A DNA stretch of 64,000 bases from Candidatus Aquiluna sp. UB-MaderosW2red (GTDB lineage Bacteria; Actinomycetota; Actinomycetes; Actinomycetales; Microbacteriaceae), in the NCBI RefSeq assembly GCF_900100865.1, contig NZ_LT627734.1:1054001-1118000 (forward strand). Direction: 5' to 3'. Position 1 is the first letter of the stretch. Every line of letters starts with the position of its first letter. A program made the translations under genes and the position numbers. The notes below the pieces were generated by a model, which was not told the DNA's origin, ran no database searches, and saw nothing but the letters and a program-made list of their open reading frames with translations. Positions 17,700 through 26,015 of the stretch are shown here, piece by piece.

Positions 17700-19040
17700 A
17701 TGGACAAGCAACAAGAGTTTGTACTTCGCACCATCGAAGAGCGTGGAGTGAAGTTTATTCGGCTTTGGTTCACCGATGTTGCTGGAACTCTAAAATCTGT
17801 CGCCGTCGCCCCTGCGGAAATAGAAGGGGCCTTCAACGAGGGCATCGGTTTTGATGGAAGTGCTATTGAAGGCCTAGCTAGAACATCAGAAGCAGACATG
17901 TTGCTGATTCCGGATCCTGCAACCTTTCAGATATTGCCCTGGCGAGGGACAGTGGACCCTGCGGCCCGAATGTTTTGTGACATCGCTACGCCTGACTATA
18001 AGCCTGCTCTCGCGGACCCTAGAAATGTTCTGCGCCGCTCTTTGGACAAAGCCGCAAAGATGGGCTTCAGCTTTTATGTTCACCCCGAAATTGAGTTTTA
18101 CCTGCTGAGATCCTCAGAAGTGGGACAAGACGGACTGCCCGTTCCAGTTGATAATGCTGGCTATTTTGACAACGTCCCAGGAGGCACAGCCCACGACTTT
18201 AGGCGTCGAGCAGTCACTATGCTGGAGCAGCTTGGGATATCCGTGGAGTTTTCCCATCATGAGGGCGGTCCCGGTCAGAATGAAATTGATTTGCGCTACG
18301 CCGACGCATTATCGATGGCGGACAACATCATGACCTTCCGAACGGTAATCAAGGAGGTTGCTATCGAGCAGGGGGTTTACGCAACGTTTATGCCAAAACC
18401 CTTCACCGATCAACCAGGTAGTGGCATGCACACACACTTCTCGCTTTTTGAGGGTGATAAAAATGCTTTTTTTGACCCGAGTGCGAGCTACCATCTTTCA
18501 AATACCGCAAGACAATTTATGGCCGGCGTCCTCAGGCACGCACCCGAAATTACCCTCGTTACCAATCAGTTCGTAAATTCCTATAAACGTCTCTGGGGTG
18601 GAGGCGAGGCTCCGAGTTATGTGAGCTGGGGCCACAACAATCGAAGCGCCCTAGTTAGAGTTCCCCTTCACAAACCTGGGAAACCCCAAAGCACTCGAAT
18701 TGAGTATCGAGCAATGGACGCGGCAGCGAACCCCTATCTTGCATATGCACTGCTTCTAGGAGCCGGGCTGAAGGGGATAGAAGAGGGGTATGAACTTCCC
18801 TTGGAGAGCGAAGATGATGTCTGGCTACTAAGCGATATGGAACGCCGCGCGATGGGAATTGTCTCACTTCCCCAATCGCTGGCTCACGCAATTAGAAAGC
18901 TAGAGGAGTCCGAACTGGCCGCCGAGATCTTGGGGGAGTCGGTGTTTAATTACGTATTGGCAAATAAGCGCCAGGAGTGGGCCGCCTATGGCGCCCAAGT
19001 TACTCCCTTTGAAATAGCGCAAAACCTCCGCACTCTATAG
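17700..19040 (+). CDS. glnA2: Glutamine synthetase type I, GlnA2-like
   Basis: 446-residue glutamine synthetase family protein with the N-terminal beta-grasp domain and GFDGSAIEGLARTSEADM, the catalytic HPEIEFY block, GSGMHTHFS and the Arg-containing NRSALVRVPL. It resembles mycobacterial GlnA2 more than GlnA1: it is shorter, and where GlnA1 has the adenylylation Tyr this protein reads ELPLESEDDVWLLSDMERR, with no Tyr. It is therefore probably not controlled by GlnE. Biosynthetic glutamine synthetase activity versus another amine substrate cannot be decided by eye. ATG 17700 is preferred over TTG 17697 because AGGAGG (17689-17694) is 5 nt upstream. glnE follows without a gap. Confidence 0.9.
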   Translation: MDKQQEFVLRTIEERGVKFIRLWFTDVAGTLKSVAVAPAEIEGAFNEGIGFDGSAIEGLARTSEADMLLIPDPATFQILPWRGTVDPAARMFCDIATPDYKPALADPRNVLRRSLDKAAKMGFSFYVHPEIEFYLLRSSEVGQDGLPVPVDNAGYFDNVPGGTAHDFRRRAVTMLEQLGISVEFSHHEGGPGQNEIDLRYADALSMADNIMTFRTVIKEVAIEQGVYATFMPKPFTDQPGSGMHTHFSLFEGDKNAFFDPSASYHLSNTARQFMAGVLRHAPEITLVTNQFVNSYKRLWGGGEAPSYVSWGHNNRSALVRVPLHKPGKPQSTRIEYRAMDAAANPYLAYALLLGAGLKGIEEGYELPLESEDDVWLLSDMERRAMGIVSLPQSLAHAIRKLEESELAAEILGESVFNYVLANKRQEWAAYGAQVTPFEIAQNLRTL

Positions 19041-21932
19041 ATGGTCTCCGAGCGTAAATCCGGGCTTAGTGAGCTGGCTCGCTTGGGTTTTGTCTCGCTT
19101 TCTGAAAGTGCTGAAAAGCTACAAGAATTAAGTTTGTTGACTGGGCCAATAGCCGAGCAGACTCTTATCGCACTCTCCAAGTCCGCCTCACCCGATCAGG
19201 CATTGGACACTCTTATTCGAATAGCCAATCGTGATGCGGCTAGTTTGAAAAAGGTTTTGAACCAACCGGCTGCGGCCGAGCGATTGTGCAGGGTCGTGGG
19301 TCTTTCCATGGGGCTTGCTGATTACATCGAGAGGCATTCTGACTCTCTCGACATATTCCTTGAACCCTCAGCGCTTCCGCACTCTTTAGAGTCAATATGT
19401 CAATCTCTGAATCGCGTTGCACTAAGAGTTGAATACCGACGGGCAGTTCTTAGGGTGGTCGACTGGGACCTGTCTCAAACTGATTTTCGGCTCGCAATTG
19501 GTCCGGTGACTGCGAAGCTTTCTGACCTAGCTGGGGCGGCGCTCGAAGGAGCAATCCGGCTTGCCAAGCAGGAATTGGTTTCGGAATCTAAGCTCACCAA
19601 CATAGAAGCTAGTGATATTCGGTTCGCGGTTATTGGCATGGGTAAAAGTGGAGCGAGAGAGCTGAATTATGTGAGCGACGTGGATGTCGTCTACGTGGCG
19701 GAATCATCAGCCGGGGATCCGGTATTTATCGGGAGCAAGATTGCCGCAAGATTGGCACAAGTCATCAACGAACCCGGAATTGAGCCGGGGCTCTGGGAGG
19801 TGGACCCCAATCTAAGGCCCGAGGGCAAGTCCGGAGCTTTAGTCAGGACCCTACAATCTCACATCGCTTATTTTGAGAAATGGGCTGAGTCCTGGGAGTT
19901 TCAGGCCCTTCTCAAGGCTCGTTTTTTGGCGGGGGACAAGGAGTTAGGGCTGGCTTACGAGCAAGCCTTGAAGCCGTTGATTTGGTCAAAGGCAGACCGC
20001 GCATCGATAGTTGAAAACGCGCGTCATTTGCGCAAGCGGGTTTTAGATCTAATCCCCAGCTCTGAAAGGGATTCGCAAATAAAGCTCGGCCGTGGTGGCC
20101 TGCGCGATGTCGAATTTACGGCGCAGCTAATGCAGTTGGTTCACGGGGTTGCTGATGAGTCGCTCAGGGTGATGGATACTCTCAGCTCCTTGGACGCTTT
20201 AGCCAAAGCGGGCTTGCTGTCTCGTGAAGATCGCGATAACTTCTCGCTGCACTATAAAACCCTCAGAGCCATCGAGCATCGTGTGCAACTCGTAAAGCTC
20301 AGGCGGACACACCTAATGCCAACCGATGAAGTAGCGCTTTTGATCATCGCTCGTTCCTTGGGAGAGGGCATAAAAACCGAGGCACTAAAACTGCTTTGGC
20401 AACAGACCAAGTCCGAAGTCGCGACGCTTCATGAATCGGTGTTTTATCGACCGCTTCTTGGCGCGACCGCGGCGCTAAGCGCCGGAGAGGTTCGACTGAC
20501 CGATGACGAAGTCCTCCAGCGCCTAGTTGCACTGGGGTTCATGGATCCTGCTGGGGCCAAGCGGCACATAAACTCACTAATCTCTGGGGTGAGTAGAAGA
20601 GCCACTATTCAGCGCACGCTATTACCAGTTTTGTTGCGCTGGATGGCGGAGGGAATAGATCCGGATCGGGCTCTGATCAGCTTCAGAAGACTCAGTGAGG
20701 CGTTGGGGGAGACTCATTGGTTTCTCAGGATGCTGCGCGATTCCTCGGGGGCCGCTGAGCGCCTCATGACCGTTTTGTCATCATCGGCTTTTGTGGCAAG
20801 GATGCTTGAGCGAATTCCAGACACCTCCGCTTGGTTCGATGATGAGGCCTTGCTGTTCCCTCGCCCGCAATCGGATTATGAGAATGAAATGCTCGCAGTT
20901 CTCGGGCGATATGACGATAAAAAGCAGGCCTCCGAGGCTATTCGACAGGTTCGAAGACGCGAAACTCTCAGGCTTGCGATTGGAGCCGTGCTTGCCACTT
21001 TGAATTTAGAGCAAATTTCACTCGGGCTCTCGGAGATCAATGATGCCTATCTGCGCAGCATGCTTGCCGTGGCAAAAAGGTCCCAAAAAAGCGACCTTGA
21101 CATTTGTATCATTGCTATGGGTCGACTAGGGGCATCCGAAATAGGTTTTGGCTCAGACGCGGATGCCATGTTGGTCTATCAAGATCACGATCAATCTGCC
21201 CAGCAAATCGCTGAGAAAATCACCTCAGATTTGCTGGAATTGGTCCGGGATCCCCTGCTTCCATTCGAGCTCGATCTGGCCCTTAGGCCGGAAGGGAAAA
21301 ATGGCCCCCGAGTGAAATCCCTCAATGCATATACTGCTTATTACGAAAAATGGGCCGAGGTCTGGGAGCATCAGGCGCTTTTGAAGGCCCGCCCGATTAG
21401 CGGTTCAAATCAGCTCCAATCCGCCTTCATTGAGCTCATTTCAAAGTATCGATATCCAAGAGAGCTCAGCGCGAAGGCCGTAGTCGAAATTAGAAGGATT
21501 AAGGCGCGGATTGAGGCGGAGCGCCTGCCGCAAGGAGCGGATCCACTAAGGCACCTAAAGCTCGGCAAAGGCTCCTTGAGTGATGTTGAATGGTTTGCGC
21601 AGCTTTCTCAGCTGAAATTCGCCCATCAACACCCCGCACTTCAAACCACCTCTACAATCAGGGCGCTCGAGGAAATCGTGAGCCTCAAGCTGGCTGGCAG
21701 TGAAGAAGTCAGTTTGCTCAGAGAAGCCTGGGTTTTTGCGTCGCGCTGCAGAAATGCACTGGTGCTGGCGGTAGATAAGTCAGCCGACTTGCTTCCCCTA
21801 GACCTAAGGCAATTGGAGGCAATGGCTCGGATTTTGGAGTACACGCCGGGCAGCGCAGGAGAGCTTGAGCAGGACTACCTTGGCATTACTCGCAGGGCCA
21901 GGGGTAGTTACGAAGATTTGTTTTATAAATAA
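19041..21932 (+). CDS. glnE: Glutamine synthetase adenylyltransferase/adenylyl-removase
   Basis: Switches glutamine synthetase activity by adding or removing AMP on a tyrosine. The 963-residue protein has two nucleotidyltransferase domains. The first has GMGKSGARELNYVSDVD at about residues 199-215 and the second GRLGASEIGFGSDAD at about 693-707; each is followed by an all-helical domain (the first with GRGGLRDVEFTAQL, the second with GKGSLSDVEWFAQL). ATG 19041 directly abuts the glnA2 stop. The likely target is the convergent GlnA1, which has the acceptor Tyr. In actinobacteria, GlnE is central for avoiding glutamine synthetase over-activity. Confidence 0.96.
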   Translation: MVSERKSGLSELARLGFVSLSESAEKLQELSLLTGPIAEQTLIALSKSASPDQALDTLIRIANRDAASLKKVLNQPAAAERLCRVVGLSMGLADYIERHSDSLDIFLEPSALPHSLESICQSLNRVALRVEYRRAVLRVVDWDLSQTDFRLAIGPVTAKLSDLAGAALEGAIRLAKQELVSESKLTNIEASDIRFAVIGMGKSGARELNYVSDVDVVYVAESSAGDPVFIGSKIAARLAQVINEPGIEPGLWEVDPNLRPEGKSGALVRTLQSHIAYFEKWAESWEFQALLKARFLAGDKELGLAYEQALKPLIWSKADRASIVENARHLRKRVLDLIPSSERDSQIKLGRGGLRDVEFTAQLMQLVHGVADESLRVMDTLSSLDALAKAGLLSREDRDNFSLHYKTLRAIEHRVQLVKLRRTHLMPTDEVALLIIARSLGEGIKTEALKLLWQQTKSEVATLHESVFYRPLLGATAALSAGEVRLTDDEVLQRLVALGFMDPAGAKRHINSLISGVSRRATIQRTLLPVLLRWMAEGIDPDRALISFRRLSEALGETHWFLRMLRDSSGAAERLMTVLSSSAFVARMLERIPDTSAWFDDEALLFPRPQSDYENEMLAVLGRYDDKKQASEAIRQVRRRETLRLAIGAVLATLNLEQISLGLSEINDAYLRSMLAVAKRSQKSDLDICIIAMGRLGASEIGFGSDADAMLVYQDHDQSAQQIAEKITSDLLELVRDPLLPFELDLALRPEGKNGPRVKSLNAYTAYYEKWAEVWEHQALLKARPISGSNQLQSAFIELISKYRYPRELSAKAVVEIRRIKARIEAERLPQGADPLRHLKLGKGSLSDVEWFAQLSQLKFAHQHPALQTTSTIRALEEIVSLKLAGSEEVSLLREAWVFASRCRNALVLAVDKSADLLPLDLRQLEAMARILEYTPGSAGELEQDYLGITRRARGSYEDLFYK

Positions 21933-21964
21933 AAAAGGGCCGAGAAAGACTCGGCCCTTTTTTG
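21931..21964. terminator. Bidirectional intrinsic terminator between glnE and glnA1
   Basis: A run of A's, a perfect stem GGGCCGAG / CTCGGCCC with the loop AAAGA, then a run of T's. It has U-tracts on both strands and sits between two convergent genes, so it can stop transcription from either side. The glnE stop codon overlaps its left edge. Confidence 0.92.
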
Positions 21965-21974
21965 AATTTCTTTT

Positions 21975-23399
21975 TTAGACCCCGTAGTAAAGCTCGAACT
22001 CATACGGGTGTGGGCGCTGTGCTAGCGGTTTGATTTCCTTCTCACGCTTATAGTCAATCCAAGTCTCGATTAGATCCTTGGTGAAAACGTTGCCCTCCAT
22101 CAAGTACTCGTGATCATTTTCCAGTGCGACCAATACTGCTTCCAGAGTGCCTGGTAGCTGAGGGATGTTTTTAGCCTCCTCCGGTGGAAGCTCATAGAGA
22201 TCCTTATCAACTGGCGCGTGAGGCTCTATGCGGTTCTTGATTCCATCGATACCCGCCATTAGCATTGCTGCAAAACCGAGGTACGGGTTACCCGATGCAT
22301 CCGGGGCACGGAATTCGATTCGCTTTGCCTTGGGGTTTGAACCGGTTAGCGGGATTCTAATGGCTGCGGACCTGTTTCCGGCCGAGTAAACCAGGTTAAC
22401 AGGAGCCTCGAAGCCCGGGACTAGTCGGCGGTAGGAATTGACCGTTGGATTTGTGAAGGCCAGCACGCTGGGGGCGTGCTTGAGAAGACCTCCGATGTAC
22501 CAGCGAGCCAGATCGCTAAGACCCGCGTAACCAGACTCATCGTAGAATAAAGGCTTTCCGTCCTTCCAGAGTGACTGGTGAACGTGCATCCCGGAACCGT
22601 TATCACCAAATAGCGGCTTTGGCATAAAGGTCGCGGTCTTGCCGTATTGGTGCGCAACGTTCTTGACAATATATTTAAATTTCAAGACATCATCGGCGGA
22701 CTTTACCAAGCTGTCAAAGCGGTAGTTGATCTCACATTGACCCGCGGTTCCTACTTCGTGGTGGCTGCGCTCAACATCTAGACCGGCGTCCTCGAGCTCC
22801 AAAACGATTGCATCACGAATATCGGCCAGGTGATCAACAGGCGAAACTGGGAAATATCCGCCCTTGAAGGCGGTTTTGTTGCCCAAGTTGCCACCTTCTT
22901 CTTGGCGGGCGGTGTTCCAGGCACCCTCAACCGAATCAACTATGTGGAATGAGGTGTGCGATTTCGTCTCGTAACGAACCTCGTCAAAGATAAAGAACTC
23001 TGCCTCCGGCGCAAAAAACGCCGTATCCGCGATTCCGGTGGATTTTAGGTAAGCCTCGGCCTTGTGCGCCACTTGACGTGGGTCACGGTGGTAAAGCTCA
23101 CCGTTGCGAGGGTTATAAATGTCAAAAGAAACAATCAGAGTCTTCTCTACTCTGAATGGGTCCATGTAGGCGGTTGTCACATCTGGAATCAGCTGCATGT
23201 CACTCTCGTGAATGGATGCAAAACCTCTTATTGACGACCCGTCAAAGAGCTGACCGTTCTCGAAAAACTCCTCGTTTATCTGAGAGACGGGAAGGTTGAA
23301 GTGCTGTTGAATTCCAGGTAGGTCTGTGAAACGTACGTCTAGAAATTTAACGTCATTGTCTTTTATGAAGGCCAGAACTTCGGCAACATTCTTAAACAT
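21975..23399 (-). CDS. glnA: Glutamine synthetase type I, adenylylatable (GlnA1)
   Basis: Main ammonium-assimilating enzyme, joining glutamate and ammonia. 474 residues, normal length. Seen: [52 protein letters not shown], and the adenylylation site Tyr402 in [14 protein letters not shown], which makes it the expected GlnE target. Start ATG 23399 has GGAGAGG just upstream. About 70-85 nt upstream of the start lies a GlnR-like motif also found before amt (see 23467). It converges on glnE with a shared terminator. Confidence 0.97.
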   Translation of the reverse strand: MFKNVAEVLAFIKDNDVKFLDVRFTDLPGIQQHFNLPVSQINEEFFENGQLFDGSSIRGFASIHESDMQLIPDVTTAYMDPFRVEKTLIVSFDIYNPRNGELYHRDPRQVAHKAEAYLKSTGIADTAFFAPEAEFFIFDEVRYETKSHTSFHIVDSVEGAWNTARQEEGGNLGNKTAFKGGYFPVSPVDHLADIRDAIVLELEDAGLDVERSHHEVGTAGQCEINYRFDSLVKSADDVLKFKYIVKNVAHQYGKTATFMPKPLFGDNGSGMHVHQSLWKDGKPLFYDESGYAGLSDLARWYIGGLLKHAPSVLAFTNPTVNSYRRLVPGFEAPVNLVYSAGNRSAAIRIPLTGSNPKAKRIEFRAPDASGNPYLGFAAMLMAGIDGIKNRIEPHAPVDKDLYELPPEEAKNIPQLPGTLEAVLVALENDHEYLMEGNVFTKDLIETWIDYKREKEIKPLAQRPHPYEFELYYGV

Positions 23400-23466
23400 G
23401 GTGATACCTCTCCTAGAGGGTAAGAGCTAGATTCCGGATGGAACCACTCAGAAACTACAGGTCAAA

Positions 23467-23483
23467 TGTTTCGAAAATGTTAA
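23467..23483 (-). promoter_or_regulatory. Candidate GlnR-type nitrogen regulator site upstream of glnA1
   Basis: On the minus strand this reads TTAACATTTTCGAAACA, i.e. TTAAC, six bases, GAAAC, the half-site form of the actinobacterial GlnR consensus (GTnAC-n6-GAAAC). It starts 68 nt upstream of the glnA1 ATG. A 17-mer with 14 identical positions lies upstream of amt at 54078. It overlaps the last codons of the DUF4191 gene. No second canonical half-site follows. Confidence 0.5.
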
Positions 23484-24178
23484 CCCTTGCGCTTGGGTGC
23501 GCGCACTCGCATCGGATCAATTCCTTTAGGAATTGGCAATCCGCCAGCTCCCGCGAGGGCATCCAGTCGGTTAACGACCATGGTTACCTCTCTGCGGTTC
23601 AAGGATTTAGGCAATTTATATACGGTCTTCAAAAGGGCATAGAGCCGAACGCCGTGGTCGATCGAGACATTCACCTTGTGAATCTTGACCCCCGGCACGG
23701 CGCGCTCCACCTTTCGACCTTCGTCGGTGAGCATTTGCTGAGTGCGAGAGCTCCCACCCTCTGCTATTAGGACAACTCCAGCCGGCCCAATCATCCGATA
23801 AATGGCCTCACGAGACTTTGCATTGACAGCAATCGGTGTGGACTTGGCTCGCCACTTGCGCTTGATTTGAGAATCAAGCACTGCCCCGACAGCTCCAGCC
23901 TGACCCTCGATAGAAATGTAAGCCGAACGCTCTGCGCGCTTTGAAAGAATCAGCATGGCTACCAAAACACCAGTTAGTGAACCGGAGATGATCCACATTG
24001 TAGCTATGAAGGCGCTTCCCCCAGAGGTTAGAAGGCCTAGGCCGATACCACCACCAACCGACAGAAGTAAACCCAATAAAGCGAACCACAGCGCGCTCGG
24101 GTCGCCTTTAATAGTTTGGCGGTAGACCCGCATCAACTGCTTGAAGCGCCCTTGTTTCTTATTCTTGTTTTTAGCCAC
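23480..24178 (-). CDS. DUF4191 family membrane protein
   Basis: 232-residue integral membrane protein of the actinobacterial DUF4191 family (Rv2219-like). It has a basic N-terminus (AKNKNKKQGRFKQL), two adjacent membrane segments at about residues 30-50 and 55-78, then a soluble domain with GQAGAVGAVLDSQIKRKWRAK, IGPAGVVLIAEGG and a C-terminal GIDPMRVRAPKRKG. The function is unknown. Across actinobacteria it sits between lipA and glnA, as here. GTG start at 24178, 14 nt after the lipA stop. Confidence 0.9.
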   Translation of the reverse strand: MAKNKNKKQGRFKQLMRVYRQTIKGDPSALWFALLGLLLSVGGGIGLGLLTSGGSAFIATMWIISGSLTGVLVAMLILSKRAERSAYISIEGQAGAVGAVLDSQIKRKWRAKSTPIAVNAKSREAIYRMIGPAGVVLIAEGGSSRTQQMLTDEGRKVERAVPGVKIHKVNVSIDHGVRLYALLKTVYKLPKSLNRREVTMVVNRLDALAGAGGLPIPKGIDPMRVRAPKRKG

Positions 24179-24192
24179 GGTTGATAGTTTAG

Positions 24193-25185
24193 TTAGGCAA
24201 TCGCCGATGCCTGCGAGAACTCGAGCTTATCCGCGAGATGTTGCAGGTGTTCAGGAATATCCCTGCCCTTGGAGAGCATGCTCTGGGCCCATAGTCGACC
24301 GGCTCGGTAGCTTGAGCGAACCAGTGGTCCAGAAAGGACACCCAGGAAACCAATCTGCTCAGCTTCTTGAGCAATCTCGATGAACTCCTCTGGCCTTACC
24401 CATCGCTCCACCGGGTGGTGTCGAGGTGAGGGCCTGAGGTATTGAGTGACGGTGATTATGTCGGTTCCGGCATCGTGAAGGTCTCTTAGCGCCTGGCTAA
24501 TCTCGGAGCGCTCCTCGCCCATCCCCAATATCAAGTTCGATTTGGTAACCATGTTCGCAGCTCTACCCTGAGTTATGACATCTAAGGATCGATCGTAAGT
24601 AAAGGCCGGTCTGATTCTTTTGAAAATGCGTGGAACCGTCTCTACGTTGTGCGCATAGACCTGAGGCTTAGCTTCAAAGATTTTCTGAAGCAGCTCAGGT
24701 CGACCAGAGAAATCTGGAATGAGTATTTCCACACCCGTACCCGGGGATTGCTTTTTGATCTGCCTGATGGTCTCGGCATAGAGCCAAACTCCCTCGTCGG
24801 GTAAGTCATCTCTTGCTACTCCGGTCACGGTCGCGTAGCGAAGATCCATTGACTTCACAGACTCCCCAACTCTTCTTGGCTCATCGACATCAAGAGCGGC
24901 TGGCTTCCCAGTATCAATCTGGCAGAAGTCGCAGCGCCTGGTGCATTGTGAACCACCGATTAGAAATGTTGCCTCGCGGTCTTCCCAGCATTCGAATATG
25001 TTCGGGCAACCGGCCTCTTGGCAAACGGTATGAAGCCCCTGGTCTTTTACCAGCGAGTGAAGTTTTTGGTACTCCGGGCCCATTTTCGCTGTGGTTTTAA
25101 TCCAAGCGGGTTTGCGTTCAATCGGGGTTTCACTATTGCGAACTTCGAGTCTAAGAAGCTTGCGTTCAGGCTTTGATTCTGGCAT
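24193..25185 (-). CDS. lipA: Lipoyl synthase
   Basis: Radical SAM enzyme that inserts two sulfurs into octanoyl groups on E2 and related proteins. 330 residues. The auxiliary 4Fe-4S cluster ligands are in [12 protein letters not shown] and the radical SAM ligands in CTRRCDFCQ. The C-terminal part ends with [17 protein letters not shown], the conserved serine region. It overlaps lipB by 20 nt (25166-25185). Its protein substrates, SucB-type E2, are encoded nearby. Confidence 0.97.
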   Translation of the reverse strand: MPESKPERKLLRLEVRNSETPIERKPAWIKTTAKMGPEYQKLHSLVKDQGLHTVCQEAGCPNIFECWEDREATFLIGGSQCTRRCDFCQIDTGKPAALDVDEPRRVGESVKSMDLRYATVTGVARDDLPDEGVWLYAETIRQIKKQSPGTGVEILIPDFSGRPELLQKIFEAKPQVYAHNVETVPRIFKRIRPAFTYDRSLDVITQGRAANMVTKSNLILGMGEERSEISQALRDLHDAGTDIITVTQYLRPSPRHHPVERWVRPEEFIEIAQEAEQIGFLGVLSGPLVRSSYRAGRLWAQSMLSKGRDIPEHLQHLADKLEFSQASAIA

Positions 25186-25807
25186 TTGGTATTTCTCCCA
25201 TTCGCTGCTCTATAAGCCTAACTGCATCCATCACGCTTATTGTTCTGCCGCAGATTTGTGACAGTGTGGTCGTCTTGGCATCCTGGATTCCACAGGCAAT
25301 TATGTGATCGTAAGGCTCAAGGCTGTTATCGCAGTTCAAGGCAAATCCGTGCATGGTGACTTTTTGCGCTACACGGATTCCAATCGCGGCAAGCTTCTGA
25401 ACGCCATGTTGCGTATCAACCCAAACCCCACTGCGGCCTTCGACCCGAATTCCAGCCACGCCGAAACCGGAAATCGCATCGATTATGGTCTGCTCTAAAA
25501 ATCTTACGTATCCAACTACGTCAATGGGTTGTGGCAGGTGCATTATTGGGTAGCCGATAAGTTGGCCTGGGCCGTGCCAAGTTATTTTTCCACCGCGGTC
25601 CGTTTCAAAAAAAGCCGATTCGTCATCCGGTAATTCGGATACATCTGTTCTTTTGCCTGCGGTGTAAACGGAGGAGTGTTCCAGAAGCAAAACAGTGTTG
25701 GGTCGCTGCCCCCCTGCTACTTCCGCGTGAATTTCGCGCTGCAGGTCCAAACCCGTTTGGTAGTCAACAAAATTGGGAGCAAACCCCACGCGGATAAATT
25801 CAGGCAT
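25166..25807 (-). CDS. lipB: Octanoyl-ACP:protein octanoyltransferase
   Basis: Transfers octanoate from ACP onto lipoyl domains, the step before LipA. 213 residues. The active-site Lys is in [20 protein letters not shown] and the Cys in [29 protein letters not shown] is also diagnostic. ATG start at 25807. It is the first gene of lipB-lipA, with DUF4191 close behind. Confidence 0.96.
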   Translation of the reverse strand: MPEFIRVGFAPNFVDYQTGLDLQREIHAEVAGGQRPNTVLLLEHSSVYTAGKRTDVSELPDDESAFFETDRGGKITWHGPGQLIGYPIMHLPQPIDVVGYVRFLEQTIIDAISGFGVAGIRVEGRSGVWVDTQHGVQKLAAIGIRVAQKVTMHGFALNCDNSLEPYDHIIACGIQDAKTTTLSQICGRTISVMDAVRLIEQRMGEIPNARIKA

Positions 25808-25833
25808 TCACATGCCTCGACTTTGCCAAGTTC

Positions 25834-25863
25834 TTGACAGATAGCTTTTTTGTGCCTTATCGA
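25834..25863 (+). promoter_or_regulatory. Possible promoter for the small ORF at 25890
   Basis: A perfect TTGACA at 25834-25839 with an 18-bp spacer to TATCGA at 25858-25863 (a weak -10). This would start transcription around 25870. An alternative -10-like TAGTTT at 25880-25885, four bases before the ATG, would give a near-leaderless transcript. Confidence 0.35.
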
Positions 25864-25889
25864 CCCTCGGATGCCGCGATAGTTTGACC

Positions 25890-26015
25890 ATGAAAACTAC
25901 CTCCATCAAGCTACCCAATCGAGTATTACTCCTCACAGGTTCTCCCAAGCAACTCAAGGGAGTAATGGCTCAAAAGACTCCAAATGGAAATCTTAAGCTG
26001 AAGCTAAATCCCTAG
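25890..26015 (+). CDS. Candidate 41-residue basic small protein
   Basis: An ORF too short for routine calling: ATG 25890 to TAG 26013-26015, 41 residues, with internal segments KLPNRVLLLTGSPKQLKGVM and NGNLKLKLNP. It has seven Lys and one Arg and not a single Asp or Glu, so it is strongly basic. Supporting points are a TTGACA 51 nt upstream, its location in a gap between two minus-strand genes, and a protein-like mix of residues. Against it, no clear ribosome binding site is seen. It overlaps the convergent sucB end by 12 nt. Function unknown; nucleic acid binding would fit the charge. Confidence 0.45.
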   Translation: MKTTSIKLPNRVLLLTGSPKQLKGVMAQKTPNGNLKLKLNP

